From: Ulota crispa
Lineage: Eukaryota > Streptophyta > Bryopsida > Orthotrichales > Orthotrichaceae
NCBI GenBank assembly: GCA_963920765.1
Contig: OY987243.1
Location: 27,399,419 to 27,463,418 of the forward strand
Direction: 5' to 3'
Length of the DNA stretch: 64,000 bases
The translations under genes and the position numbers were made by a program. The first letter of the stretch is position 1. Every line of letters starts with the position of its first letter. Positions 1-12,859 of the stretch are shown one piece after another. Below the pieces are notes generated by a model. The model saw only the letters and a list, made by a program, of their open reading frames with translations. It did no database searches and was not told the DNA's origin.

Positions 1-847
1 CAATAACTTGGACATACCAAAGCTGGGTGATTTTTTTGAAATTTTAGCTCTAGGTTCAAATTTAAAGTTACATGTTTAAGTTACTTTGAAAAAATTAGTA
101 CTAGAATTTATACAGGTGTTTGTCAAGTCTTTAAATAAAGGCTAAGGTACAGAGGTTTGATAAAATTTTGGAATGTGCACAAGAAACGTTTGTTACACTA
201 AAACAACATTTTAGTACAAACATAAGCAAAATTCTATGTGAACTTTTAGAAACAATCTAGAGAAGAATTTCCGTATCATTGAAAGCGTTCAAGTCTCAAA
301 CCTTGAAAGCACTTTCTAGATTTGATAGCAGCGTATTTGTTGTAGCAAAAGGGAGAGAAGTAATAGCCACTTTTACTAATAAACAATTACACCCAAAGTA
401 CAAAACATACTGATGTAACTTTTGACGTGGCCCACAGTGATTGCACGGAAAAGTGATTGTAGGAGCAGCTTCCAACTTCCAAGTCCAGGCGGCAGTCCAA
501 GCAAGTGGCACGTTTTCTGGAAATGTGGAAAGTGGTGGATGTCGTGAGAGTAAACATAGAATTTGAAGCGGACATATTTTGAAAAGGACATCCATATTCA
601 TTATAAGCTAACTTTCATGATAGCTTTGGAATTAGAAAACCTTCAAACAACAAACAGTTTTACATTACAAACTTGTTTAATTTTTACTTTTTGAGTGTTA
701 ATATTTCGGGGCATGTACAGTGGTGCCTCAATAAGATGAAGGTATCCGCATTCATTGTAACCAAACACATTTTTTGTAGCTCTCCAACCGTCAAGGACAC
801 TCATCTCCTTCATTTTAACTAAGCGTTTTTTCTTATGAAGGTTCATC
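1..847. other. AT-rich intergenic DNA, nothing recognised
   Basis: No gene, RNA or paired termini recognised. The open frames are short and overlap one another. Confidence 0.5.
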
Positions 848-1767
848 TTAACCCCTATAGGACCAAATCCCATTTTTTAGAGACATAGCGATTTTGGGCA
901 AGTACTTGTGATTGAAGCTTTTCATATTTTAGGCTGAAATTTTAATAGAATGTGGGGACGAGGTTTATCTTTCATACGCACTAAATTTCATGACGTTTGG
1001 AATTATGAGTAAAAAGTCATGGCCTAATATATTGTTTTTTACATTCAAGGGGCAGCCTAGGCAAATTTTTAAAAATAACTTTTTCCAAAAAATTTAAATT
1101 GGTTTAGGAGATTTATGTGAATATAGGAAGCTTTGAATCATTCCATTTTTATCAACTAGATGAAAGTTATGAGGATTTTTTGTTTTAGGGCAATTATGGA
1201 TTCTCTACTCCAAAATAAACTTTGAAGCCCTTTATTTTTACTTAATTTTCAACATTTTGGAAAAACAAAAACCAAACCAAAGGATGAATATTGTTTTTGA
1301 CAACATTATGACCATTGGGATTGGCATTTTTCATTTCCATAATTAAATTCTTAACAATTTTGTGTTCTGAATCATTCTGTACTTCTTTTTACTTACTAAC
1401 TTTTTTCCATATGTTATACAACTCCAAATGATTTGAAACTTTTTTGACGTGTACTTCACTTAGGTGGAATAAGGAATTTAGAGAAGCACCACCCACATGG
1501 CCTTTTTTCCTTAGGAATTTCACCTTCTAAAGGGTAGCTGCTCGGTTTTTCACAAGGCGTTTTTGAATATTCAAACCATTATAACTTCCAATCTGCGTGG
1601 TGGAAAACTCTGAAATTTTTTTCACATCTTCTAAAACTATTCTTCTACAAGATCCTACAATCACATATGCATAAAAATGTTTTTGTTTTCAAATTTGGTT
1701 GATTCTCTAAAAATGATAGTTTTGAAGAGTTTTGGGTGAAAACTTTGCTTGGTCCTTTAGGGGCTAA
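848..1767. mobile_element. TTAA-flanked MITE (T1), ~0.9 kb
   Basis: Ends TTAACCCCTATAGGACC and GGTCCTTTAGGGGCTAA are inverted. The outermost four bases (TTAA/CTAA) are the presumed target duplication. The interior is AT-rich and non-coding and resembles part of the candidate at 40185-40795. Confidence 0.7.
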
Positions 1768-1856
1768 AGAGGCACTACTGTATAGAAGTTTGCACTGAGG
1801 GTATCCTTAGTCAAGGCACAAGTATAAGCCTTAGAAATAGTAAAAGCAGGGCTTTG

Positions 1857-2509
1857 TTAACCCTTAACTGCCCAAGGCACCCAATTTGGATGTTTGCAAA
1901 ACTTTGAAGACAAATGAAATCTTATCAAATCACTATTTTTGGTATTTTCTTTTGAACACAAGTTTGTTTTGAAGTATATTTTCAATATCAAAAACCTGAT
2001 TTTGCAAATGAATGTTCACAATTTTTCTATTCAAGATTTTGTACAAGGGTGTCCATTGCAATCTTGAGTTTTCTAGTGTTGGAAGACCTTGAAAATGAGC
2101 CTCAAATACACTAGATCTTGGAGAAAAATCTGCATTAGAAATCCATTTAAAAAATATATAAGAGTAGATTTTGAAAGTCGTAAATTGGTTTAGGTTAAAC
2201 ACACAATGACCTTAATCCTCATATTTTTTTGATGACCAACTTTTTAGATTTGACATGTGAAATGAAGATTAGAAAACTTGAAGTCACTTTTGCAGTTTTA
2301 ACACCCTCATGTTCAAACGTTATAATCTTTAAAACTATTAGTGATACTGTTGTGTTTTCTTTTTCCATGTAATCTCTAACATGTCAAGTTTAAATTTGTA
2401 CGGTTACATTTTTAAAAAACTTAATGAGATTTATGAAAAGGTTGGTTGATTATTCACTTTCTTGAAAATGCCAAGAAGTTCAAAAAGGCCTTGGACATTT
2501 AGGGGTTAA
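1857..2509. mobile_element. TTAA-flanked MITE (T2), 653 bp
   Basis: Starts TTAACCCTTAACTGCC and ends GGACATTTAGGGGTTAA. Its interior matches, in the opposite orientation, the copy at 30079-30717: both carry a GACCAACTTTTTAGATTTGA-like block. This defines a subfamily with two copies here. Confidence 0.75.
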
Positions 2510-2961
2510 GTGTGCAATTCTTGTAGCTACCTTTTTGAAGAGTCTACATCTCCAATGCATGACAAGCTCTAAGAACCTCAAAAACACTCAAATAAACCTA
2601 AATTGCTCTTCATCAAGTGAGAAATTTCTCCCCTTCTTAGCACCGAAAGAGTCAATCGCATACAAAAAGAGTCAATCACACTTGCCATGGTCACCTAAAC
2701 TCAAATATTGACCAACTCTACAAGTTTTGAAAGTTTCTTCAAGTGCTGGCCAAGATTGCTCTTGTGCCAAGGCCATGAGCTTCCCGTTTGCTTTTGGAGA
2801 TGCATTGGGACAAATTTCTCTTGTTCCACTTGGACCCACCTCCATTGTACCATTAATGTACCTTACCTTTGGTTGGATCAAGGACGTCCTAAAGATGTAG
2901 AAATAAAATACATAACTAAGCTACAAGAAACTTTGTCATATAGTAATGACTCATTTCTTGA

Positions 2962-3211
2962 TTAACCCCTAAGCACCTAGACTTGAAACCAAAAAAACCT
3001 GACCTACTTGCAATCAAAGTGCCCCATGTGGACTGAAAATTACAATTTACAAGATTGGATCATACAAATTGTTAGTAGAAAGCATCTGCATTGTGATAAG
3101 CTTAATTGGAGGTGGTTTGACCAGAGGAGCAATGAAATTACAGCAATCAAACTTGCATTGACCCAGCTTTTGGAGAAACTTTATAATGTCTCTTGGGCGC
3201 TCAGGGGTTAA
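2962..3211. mobile_element. TTAA-flanked MITE (T3), 250 bp
   Basis: TTAACCCCTAAGC at the left and GCTCAGGGGTTAA at the right, with TTAA on both sides. The two ORFs overlapping it are not credible genes. Confidence 0.7.
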
Positions 3212-5402
3212 GATACCTACTCAAACTTCCCCAAGGCATTTTTTTAAAAATACAAAGTCTCCTCAATTATACAATCCATAACCAATAAATGATTTTCAAT
3301 GAAGCATTTTGAAATTTTTCAAAATGGAATAGATGTTTAGGCATATCATAGTTTAAATTGAGCCTTGGTTGACAATAACCAGAGCCCAATCACCCATGAT
3401 GTTTTACAACTTTTGTAACAATAATCTTGAGCGGGGCATTAGTTTAAATTTTGCACAAACCAAAACCAAAGAATCTCAACAATTATTAGGAGAAAGTGTT
3501 GGAACCCAAAACAATTGTTGAAGTACTGAAAGTGTAAGTTTAACTAATTTACAACTTACTGGCAATGTAGTGAATCGCCTTTATTATGGTTGTTCTTATT
3601 TCAATGTAAGTAAGCCATGTGTAAAATAATTGATTAGTTCTTGAACTTTCTTTGCCTTTTTGTGGTTGTAGCCCATACATTTCAAAACAAATTGTGCATG
3701 CCACTTCCCATCACTTTTCAAAATTTCTGACATATGAAAAGAGGTAGAAAAGGTATGAAAGGGTAGTTAGGATACACAAATCAAAAAACACTTTGGAAGT
3801 ATTTTTTTTTAAAAAGATCTTGTTCTTCTTAAGAATAGAAAACTTGATCAACTGATAATTGATGGGCATCTAATTTTTATCTTCACCTCACAATAAAATG
3901 GGAAACAAAGCAACAAAAGTCGATCAACTGACTTCACTATCATTGCAAGCTAAAGTGTGAATTGGACAAGTATTCGCAATTAAGTGTTTAACCAATCCTA
4001 TGTTTTTCAAATAATTGTGGATTATGCAAAATATTGGGTGATCTCCTAGTATTTTGCATATATTTCCAATATTACTTCTCTCGGGTTACTAATTGGATTT
4101 TGAATAGTTTAGAATTATGTAAATATGACGGATGAATGAAAAACCAACAATTATGGAGCGTCAATAGATAGGTTTTCGTTGTCCAAAATATAAGGTTTAC
4201 TTTGTTTGCCCAAAACAATTACACTATGACAATTTATGATGATGTGAATATGCAAGGCGATTTTGTTTTTTTTGTTCTAAAAATTATTAGAATGAAGTCT
4301 CAAATATCTTATAATTAGAATCTTATAAAAAGAAATCCTCATTATAAGGTCCAAGATTATAAGACTTAGCTCCAAATTGACTTCATACAATGGAAATCTT
4401 TGGTTAGATCCATGGACACCTACGCAAAATTGAGAAGGCCATATGTAGTCCATTTACTTAGTCAAAATCAACAAAACTGTGCATAAAACCTTTTTCTAAG
4501 AGTATGTACACCAATATAAAAAATAACCCAAATGACTTCAAATTTGAACTAAATATGTGAAGTACTGGTTAAACCCACCTTCAAGTTTTCCATTTCACCC
4601 TTACAAATAAACAAATTTTAGAGGGGCAATCTATATTCCTAAATCACATCTCATTTAATTTCACAATTAGCAATTGTCATTGGGTAACTAAAGATAATAC
4701 GCTTTGTATTGATTTTATGGAACACCTGGAGATTTACAACAAGTTGAAAGTTATTGACCGAACACACTATTGCTATACCAAGTTCCAAATTCCACTAAGT
4801 TGAATATCGGGACATTTAGTTTTACACAATCTTAAGATTTAAAGTTTAAGTTCACTTAGTACTACCTAGGCGATGAACTTTGTAATATTTGTTGCCTAAA
4901 ATTTTGGAAGATGTTCTAAGAGTCATGCTTAAATCCAGTCTTGGAGCAAATTTGTAACATTTTTCATTGCATTGAATATTTGAGCATTTTATTGTAATCA
5001 TCATATTCTATAGTTTTGGAAAAACTTCAAGTTTCAAATATGAAATTTAACTCCACGCCATTTAATGTCAATTTCAATACCTTTATTGTGTCTTTCTTTA
5101 CAATGCATTGAGATAAGAATTTATCTTACAAATCCACAAAAAAACATGGACAACAATGCCAATATGCCATTCCATAATCTATACATTGATATGCATTCAG
5201 CTTGAATTTTATTGTTAACAGTTATGGATAGTGTCCCAATTTGTTGAATACTGTGATTTGTAATGTTTCCTTGTATGCACTTTATAACCCAAAAACTTTA
5301 GAATTTTGCATTGAACTAGTTTTTGTGGAATTGGGATTTGGGACATGGGACATAAACCATCCCCTTGTATAATGAGTTGAATGGGCAAGATATACACAAA
5401 CC
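3212..5402. other. AT-rich intergenic DNA, nothing firm
   Basis: About 2.2 kb with no gene or paired termini that I can support. A small inverted pair (ATGCAAAATATTGGG / TATTTTGCAT) occurs near 4024-4062. Probably decayed repeat sequence. Confidence 0.4.
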
Positions 5403-5709
5403 ATTAGGAAAAATTTGGGTCCCCAATAAGGCCTTGAGTTTGGGGGGTCCCTAGCCATGGGAATCTGGTTCCCAATAAAATCATGCACAGGCTGATGAGG
5501 CACCATTGGTGCCACGTCAGCAATTTTGATTTTTTTAAATTAAAAAAATTCTTACTTTTTTCTAAGATTTTTTTTTGATTTTTTGGATTTTTTTAATTAA
5601 TTTTTTGTAGCTCCTAGCAAGGGCTAGTTCCCCACATCAAGAACAAAAAATATGAAGGGCTGGAATCATTTATAAAGACCTTATTCAGGCCCTAGATTTT
5701 TCCTAATGC
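5403..5709. mobile_element. MITE, 307 bp, TIR ATTAGGAAAAAT
   Basis: Left end ATTAGGAAAAATTTGGGTCC and right end CCTAGATTTTTCCTAAT are inverted, and AATAAGG/CCTTATT extends the match to about 31 bp. No ORF of note. Superfamily not determined because the flanks show no clear duplication. Confidence 0.65.
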
Positions 5710-6407
5710 TTCTAAACTCAACCCTATAATATTTTGTGTTGATGAAGTTTGTTTGCATGTATTAAATCAAGTAGCTACTCAACAAGAGGCCTTGTCCATG
5801 CAACACTCACTAGTCTTTTTGGAGTATAGTTCTACCCAAAACTTCCTCGTACGTAACTTTTCTGAACACAAAGCCCCCTTTCTTACTCTAGAGCCAATGA
5901 ATTAGCACTCAATTTGACTTGCACATGAACCACATGCATCTTGGAATGTTGGACACTGGGGTGGGAGAACTTCAGTTGGAGTAGAGTATGGATCACATTC
6001 CCATTGAAAATTCACTGTTCCAAGCAAGGAGCCCGCCAGCTAAGCTTAATATTTCACCGAGTATTCAATAGCGCGGATTTTGGGACTTCACATGCACTTC
6101 TCATACTTGGTCATGAATTTATCATACTACGGACTTTCCGAAGATTGGATTCCATGTGGTAAAATTGTTTATTCTTTTATCTCTACACTGAATAATGCAT
6201 TTAAGTTGCTTCACTCTAGCCTTTCAACATTCTAAATTGCATAAATACTCATCAATACTACAATAATTTTCATCAATGACTAGTACAATAAATAAATTTT
6301 TAAAAACAGTAAAGATTTGGCAACAACAACATTGCAAAAAAACAAGTTGACAATGTCCAAGCTATAAAGCATGTGAAATGCTAACGATGACTTATAAGGT
6401 AATTTTG

Positions 6408-7183
6408 TAAGGTAAGGGCATCCTCAATCCACCTAACATAAAGGCCCAATATATCAATCTTGATTTATTAATAGCAAATAGTTAATCACACAAAAATTAT
6501 ATGATTTGAAGGGCATGAAAATTTTCATTCTAAAAACATGATATAATTTTGGTTTGGATATTGCATGATTTAGATATATCACATCTGCTAGCTTCCAAAA
6601 AACTTAGAGGCCTCTCCAAATCAAGCCTAAATAAGGAAATTTTAGGAAAGTGAACAGCAATTGTACCAAGTTCTACCAGCCCTTTTACTAAAATTTCCTT
6701 ATATAGGCTTGATTTGGAGAGGCCTTTAAGATTTTTGGAAGTTAGCTAACATCTGATATGATATATCTAAATTATGCAATGTCCAAACCAAAATTTAATT
6801 ACATTTTAGAATGAAAATCTTTATGCCCTTCAAATCAAGGCTCAGGGAGAACCAGCGGTTAGTGTAGTCTGCGATAGCTGATTGAAATTGTAAAAAACCT
6901 AATTGCAACCTCAAACCATTGGATGAGAAACCAGTTCATTTTTCCAAAAAATCTAAATATAGTATTTTTTCCATTTAAATGAAGAAGTTTTACATAAAAA
7001 AAACCAACGCATATTAGTGAAAATCTGGTTTAAACTACAAAATGCCAAATTTCAACCCAAGAAGCTAAAATTTCTCCCCAAACACTGCTTCAAATCATAT
7101 AGTTTTTGTGTGATTAACCATTTGCTATTAATAGATCAAGATTGGTACCAAGCCTTTACGCCAGATGGATTGAGGATGACCTA
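6408..7183. mobile_element. Foldback MITE (F1) with an insertion in its right arm
   Basis: The outer ends TAAGGTAAGGGCATCCTCAA and TTGAGGATGACCTAAA are inverted. The arms then pair along about 230 bp (6408-6640 with 6690-6837 plus 7097-7183) around a short centre. The core GCCTCTCCAAATCAAGCCTA is shared with the foldback at 41233-41680. The right arm is interrupted by a 250-bp insertion listed separately. Confidence 0.75.
6838..7087. mobile_element. 250-bp insertion with 10-bp target duplication, no TIRs
   Basis: The left arm of the surrounding foldback gives the empty site. The insertion is flanked by CTTCAAATCA at 6828-6837 and 7088-7097. It begins AGGCTCAGGGAGAACCAGCG, has no inverted ends and no long poly(A). 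Its head (AGCGGTTAGTGTAG) faintly resembles a tRNA A-box, but I see no B-box. SINE-like or unclassified. Confidence 0.5.
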
Positions 7184-7185
7184 AA

Positions 7186-8031
7186 AGCAGCTCCACCGGT
7201 GACTCCAACATGTTCAAAGTGAATGAAAAGTGTTGAGGCCCCTCTTAAAACCCTCTCAAGATACTTGGTCCTACCGTGTCTAGCAAGGGCCCTTCAAGCC
7301 ACTATCCATTCACTATTCACCCTAAGTTTAGTGGCCTTTATCCTTTACTTTCCTTAACCCCTAAAGCCCCTGAAAGTTCCCTCGGGGGACTTTCAGAATT
7401 TTGGGCAAGCTCACGTGACCTCAAATTTTTACATGATTTTTTGAAACTTTTTGTGAGTGTGTAGGAATGTATAAGGTTTGTGGGATGCAAAAAATCATGT
7501 GATTATGTCGCACGTTTCACAAGTTATGGGCTTTTTTTGGCCAAAAGTAGTTCGAGGGGCAGTTGGGCAAGGGAGAAAAGATTGACTTTGGAGGGAGGGA
7601 GCAAGGAAGGGTTGCCACATGTTGCTCTGGTGGTCCCCATTATTTCCCCTTTCATTTCTAAGTAGGAGGTCAAATTGGGCTTTGGGAGCTTCTAAATTTT
7701 TGAGTTTTTGAGTTTTTGAGTTTTTTAGCTTTTTTCTATTTGACATTTGAAGTACATGTTCATCTTCAAACACAAAATTTGGATTTTCCAAATCTAAAAA
7801 CATGTGGTGGGAAACTTCACTCAAAAATGTCATAGTGTATTTGCAAAACTTGTCATGTAGTGGCATTGCAATGTTTTTTAGGATGTGTTCTGTGTCTTTG
7901 ATTGCCTTGAAAACTGGTGTATAAAGGTCTAACTTGATTACCTATAAGACAAAATTACATCTTCAAGGTCCATAGTGCAAAAAAATCAGCAAATGTCAAT
8001 CAAAGCCATCTGAAATTTCTGGGCACAATGG

Positions 8032-8068
<37 letters not shown>

Positions 8069-8367
8069 TTTCCCTTCAAATGCTCATAACTTTCAATCCG
8101 TACGGTCAAATGTCACAAAACTTTTAGCACTTCTTCTTCTACAAGTGCATTACAAGACCCTATGGTTAGATTTTCAAGAATAGCATTAGGGACTAGGGCA
8201 ATTTTGAGAGTGGTTTTTGACAAAAAATGGCCCCAATAGTTTAGGGGTAAATAAGTGGTCAACTAATCATTTATGGGGTGTGGTGTGTTGGAGTGCAAGG
8301 TGGAGATCCAAGGAGCCTGAGGGTCGATGGAAAACTTTGACAGAGTCCAGACCGGTGGAGATGCTCT
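7186..8367. mobile_element. MITE with AGAGCATCTCCACCGGT-type ends, hosting T4
   Basis: Left end AGCAGCTCCACCGGTGACTCC-like and right end GAGTCCAGACCGGTGGAGAT are inverted. About 75% of its length is the nested TTAA element at 7354-8251, so the original element was about 280 bp. A relative with the same type of ends lies at 31751-32357. Confidence 0.65.
7354..8251. mobile_element. TTAA-flanked element (T4), left inverted copy beside VTE2
   Basis: Begins TTAACCCCTAAAGCCCC and ends AGTTTAGGGGTAAA. The outer ~810 bp is about 99% identical, inverted, to 14400-15228; I counted only a few differences, including a two-base indel and a 35 versus 32 homopolymer. The inner ~90 bp is clearly diverged. 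A 123-codon frame on the minus strand (7495-7866) is shared with the other copy only because the DNA is. Homology stops exactly at the TTAA. Confidence 0.8.
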
Positions 8368-8633
8368 AAGGCAGCCTAATTGCACCATTTAGTACAAGCC
8401 CCTTCGGCTAATGAAGAATTGACTTGTAAGCTTTAGAACAAAGATCCTAAATCCCAAAAGTTTGATAATTCTCATAAAAGAACATTAGATTGTTATCCAC
8501 AAATCCAGTACAGATGAAGGGATAAGGAGGGGTGCCCAAAAACCAAAGAAGATAAGAGATACGGCTGGATGTCCAAATATCAATTCCAGATCAAAGGATT
8601 AGTGTAGTCAACAGTTAGATATCAAATCAGGTT

Positions 8634-8991
8634 GGGTAGGAACACCCATAAGAGTGAGTTGAAGGGTTTTGAACATGACGACTATTAATAAACGTCTATA
8701 AAATTATAGGATCCTATTAGCAACAAAAAAGGAATAAGTTTGCGTTTGAAAATGTATTATTTGGATACTGCTGGAATAAGTTTGCATTTGAAAATGTATT
8801 ATTTGGATACTGCTGGAATAAGTTGTGAACTTTTAAAGAGTAAACTGCCATTGCACCCATAACCAACACTAAAGTTTCATGTTCACCTATTGTACATCCT
8901 TGTAATTACATCTAGTTACTTCCACATATTTTCCAAGATTTTAGAGGTGACGGTGACGGAGACACTAATGCTTATGGGTGTTCCTACCTTA
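8634..8991. mobile_element. TA-target MITE (B1), 358 bp
   Basis: Ends TAGGAACACCCATAAG and CTTATGGGTGTTCCTACCTTA are inverted and belong to the TAAGGTAGG family. It contains a 42-bp direct duplication at about 8741-8824 (GGAATAAGTTTGC... twice). Confidence 0.75.
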
Positions 8992-8999
8992 TATCCATA

Positions 9000-9619
9000 T
9001 CAACCCTTGGCTTCGGTTCCTGTATTCAAAAAGTATGCACTTTTGGCCAAAGCTTGTAAGGTATAAATGAAAGAAATATAAGCTAAGCTTGGGACGAAGG
9101 CAGGGAGCAGATTTCAAAGATGACAAAAATCACTATAAATAAATTAGAGGGCTAAGTTATGCAAGGGAACACAAGGTACCCAACTTTTCGCTGCCTCCTT
9201 ATATTACAATTGCAGCCGAATTTTATAGAAGATACAAGGGAGATGAATGTTCAAAAATCTGCCACAGTTTGGCTGTAGCACACACATAGCACCGAAACAA
9301 TTAAAATCCTCTCATACGGTAAACCTCACCTGCAAGCCAAATGATGCGGTCGCGTCATTCGTCTCTCCATAACATCAAAATTCTAAAAATGGAAGAAGAC
9401 GAACCAATTGTTGAATCGATCACAAGAACTGTGTAGTACTAGAAATAATTCCTCATGAGATGCACAAGGGGTGGGTGTGGTTACTAAGGCGTGGCGCCAG
9501 TGAGAATGTCTGGCAGAAAGTTCCTTTGGCAACGGTTGACTCTGCCGTGCACCATACTCTGAAGCTTGGCTTGCGGTGAGGACTGGATGTTATAACCCAC
9601 ATCTGAGGAGGACTTATCA
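9000..9619 (-). other. Probable VTE2 3' flank/UTR
   Basis: Sequence directly after the VTE2 stop codon (minus strand). It is less AT-rich than the intergenic DNA and has no TE termini that I can see. Part of it is likely the 3' UTR, but I could not place the poly(A) site. Confidence 0.35.
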
Positions 9620-12600
9620 TTACCGCATCAACGGAATGAGAAGATACTCGGCGTAGAAAAGCTGCACAGATTCAAATTAAACCAAAAAACCAAAAAACCA
9701 AAAACAAAATAGTGTCAGTTTGTGAATGATTCAACTTCTCTAAAAGAATGTGAAAAATGCTATTGCACTTAAACCAGAGTCAAAAGGCACCAAGGATAGC
9801 ACACTTGCTCTCTATGTCTCAAATACATCCATGAAACCTAAACAACTAATCAAACTTCGATGCTTCTAGATCGTCTTGACAATAACGCTAATTTCAAGTT
9901 TCAACCATGTGGATGATTTCTAGTCATTACATCTCACATTTTCTCTTTTGAAGCAAATTTATTTTCAGGGTTCTGGACGTATTATGGTACCATCTAAGTT
10001 TTGTTCGCAACCCTAAGATCAATCCATGGAGAAAACAGTAAGTGGCAGTAATGAGTTACCTTCCAAATGAACATGTACCAGGACGAGATGGCGGATCTAC
10101 TCGTTAAGTCCACATTTTGTGACCGGAACCACAACGTAGCAGCCAACACAGAGTGCCCAAGTCCCTGTCAAGGTGAGCAATTGCAACTGGTGAGACTAAA
10201 GAGATATTTGCAAAGAGTTATCAGCATTGTTAATTCACAAAAGTTGTTTAAGTTCTAGAACAAGGAAGAGGAGGCAGTACGTTAACATAAGCTACATGAG
10301 GAAGTCGAGTAAGTATCTCCTTGAGAAGTAAGCAATTTGAACAGTGTACAGAACAATTCACAGCGATACAGCTTTCAGCATCAAAGCTGCTTGTTAAGAA
10401 GGGATCAAAAATGCAGGGAATGATGGGGGTGTATTTGAGTACCATGACTACTCTACTCCACAGTGCCATAGCCGAGGTGAGCCCAAAAACAACAGCTGCT
10501 GCATAGGCGGACTGAAGGAGCGCAACGCACATCCAGAAGACCTTCTTCTGGCCTATCCTGACACTGAAGGACCTGATTCCGAACACCTTGTCTCCTTCCA
10601 CGTCCGGAATGTCCTGTCAAGCAAAATTTTGAGTACAAACACAACAAAGCATTTAGATGCGCAAAGAAAGCACACAAGCCGTGCTAATAGAAAGGCCTTC
10701 CATCACTTTAGAGGATAGATTTTCTACTGGTAACATTTTCATATTCTCGTAATGTAAGGACAGAGGGTCGCCTACCTTGGCAAGAGCTATGACGACGGAG
10801 AAGAAGCACATGAAGGCCATGGCGAAATACAACGGTCTGGTAAGAACGGGTGCTCTTCCAAGCACAGAGGTCTGCATGTGCAAAAAGAAACAGAGTTGCA
10901 CAACCACAGCTCGCACAGCCAGAATGCACGTTGCTGCGGCAACTGCAGATCTCTTCCACCTCAAAAATGGGACCTGTACAGCGTTCCAGTACCAGGGTTA
11001 TTTCAACCCAATAGAGCTGTAAAAATCCAGCATTTCCAAGTCCTTATGCTCTATATATATTTGAAAGCTCAGAGTTTTTATGGATTTGAGGAAAGATATC
11101 TAACGTACATCCGCTGAGTAAGCAGTTCCGAGCACCAAGCTCACAGTTAGAGCCCACATCAAAGGCCCTGATCCAACGACTACTCCCATTGCCAGACTCT
11201 GCAACAACCGCCATGTTCAATCACTGGTTACCATCTCGCATTACAAGCACCCTTTTCTTAACAGAGACTTATACCACTTACAAAAACAGAATTCTCAGTA
11301 AGATAAGATTGCTTTGCGAAACTTTCAGACAGCACCGTAGAGAAAAATCCTCGTCATGGTTTTAAGGGGAGGTCTGCCTATGCTTAGAGTGATAGTTCAG
11401 ACTCCATCTGATGTAATATAAAAAGACTTCTCCATTTATACTGACGAAGATTCTCTTCATGATATTGTCAAAAGCTCTTAAGACAATATACTTTTTCTGG
11501 CACCCTATACAGAATTGGAGGAGAAATTTGTTGCAAAAGAAACCTAATTTGAAGTTAGAAGTAGGAAATGCGTACCAAAGCTGCAGAAATGGTCACCAGA
11601 GTGATCCCAGTGTTGAGCGAAAATTCACCCGAAGCCAGAGGAAGATACGGTTTGTTAACCTTGTCAATGTCAATGTCGTAGATTTGATTCAAACCCACGA
11701 TATATATATTCATCAGAAGCGCAGGAACCAAAGCCTGCACCAGACCAGAAAGAACAGCTCAATGACACGTATGATGCAGAACTTTAGGTGTAAGAAGTCA
11801 GAGTACACTTGGCATTGTATGCAACGTCCAATCAGCACTGGGTTTCAGAATTGCTTCTCGCAGCGTGGTGAGCATACCTGAAGAAGGCCTATAAAGAAAG
11901 TCGAAGCAAAATCAGCGGGGCTCTCAACTGCTAGCAAAGACACGGAGATGACACCCAACGCTGAGCCATAGATAGTGTGCGGGCGAGTGAACCGATAGAA
12001 AGCATTGCACCAGTTAACACCAGCTTCCACCAAATTCGCAGCATCGTTGACATCCACATCCAAGGGCCTGGCTGTGGCCGAAACTTGAACATTTCCACGT
12101 AGTTTTCTGGTTTGCAACAATCTAGGCTTCACTCTCAGAAGCTTGTTGTAATGGCTCCCACAGAGAGCTCCTGAAGAGCCCAAACCAGCAGGACTCGCCT
12201 GCAACGGCCGACCTCTCCTCCCTGATTGCAAAAGAGTACAAAAAACTTGTTAAAATCACACAAAGTAAGTGCAGTCATAGTTATCTTCCCCATTCCCCAA
12301 ACTGGCTGAAATGGCCCCAAAACATGCAGGCCTCCATGTCCGGTGCCTTGCAACCAATCGAAGGGACGTCAGGGTAAAGCAAATGAAGAAGATAGTATGG
12401 GAGAAATGTGCGCTCTTAGGTACAATGATAGACACCTGTTAAGGATACGGAAACTCTAATGACCGGTACCTTAGAGAGAAGATATTAGACATAAAACTGT
12501 GCACGAAAAGATGTTACTGTAGGATTGTGAAATTTGAGCTTGTAGTAAAGGCGGAGAGAGCGCGGTATGTGAAAGCCATTACTCTGTAGTATCCTAGAGG

Positions 12601-12859
12601 CCTCCACATGACGTATTTCATCAAATGGCAAAACGATATACTCAAATGGAGACGACATTGAGACCACATTGAAGGTAATCAATATCTCATATCGCCAAAC
12701 GAAAGGGGGCTGAAAAACAATTGAAGAGCAAACAGGACATGGCGTGTCAGGAAACGAACCTCGTGACGACGAGACGAGGTTGATCTGGCAGTGACATTGT
12801 GACGACGGGACTTGCCTTGGAAGCAACAGAGCAGGTCTTAGAGCTTCCACGGCAATCAT
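9620..12859 (-). CDS. VTE2: Homogentisate phytyltransferase (tocopherol synthesis), 8 exons, 402 aa
   Basis: A UbiA-family membrane prenyltransferase that joins homogentisate to phytyl diphosphate, the committed step of tocopherol synthesis in the plastid envelope. I built the exons by hand: 12859-12760, 12221-11878, 11734-11576, 11198-11109, 10973-10776, 10613-10443, 10164-10060 and 9661-9620. Every junction is GT-AG and the lengths sum to 1209 bp in one frame ending in TAA. The two diphosphate/Mg-binding motifs are present: NQIYDIDID (N164, D168, D172) and KDIPDVEGD (K297-D305, formed across an exon junction). The C-terminus [17 protein letters not shown] matches plant HPT1 closely from memory. 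The first ~95 residues are Ser/Arg-rich, as expected of a plastid transit peptide. Length is close to Arabidopsis VTE2 (393 aa). The start at 12859 is the conservative choice; an in-frame ATG at 12973 would add a poly-proline stretch. A homogentisate solanesyltransferase is the main alternative, but the VDLTSRSAI...FIWKLFYAEY tail favours the phytyl enzyme. Confidence 0.95.

Noticed and set aside
6838-7087. tRNA gene or clear tRNA-SINE
   Set aside because: Only a faint A-box-like stretch; no B-box and no cloverleaf could be drawn.
11459-11881. 140-aa frame on the plus strand
   Set aside because: It is antisense to VTE2 exons at 11576-11734 and 11878 and shows no family resemblance.
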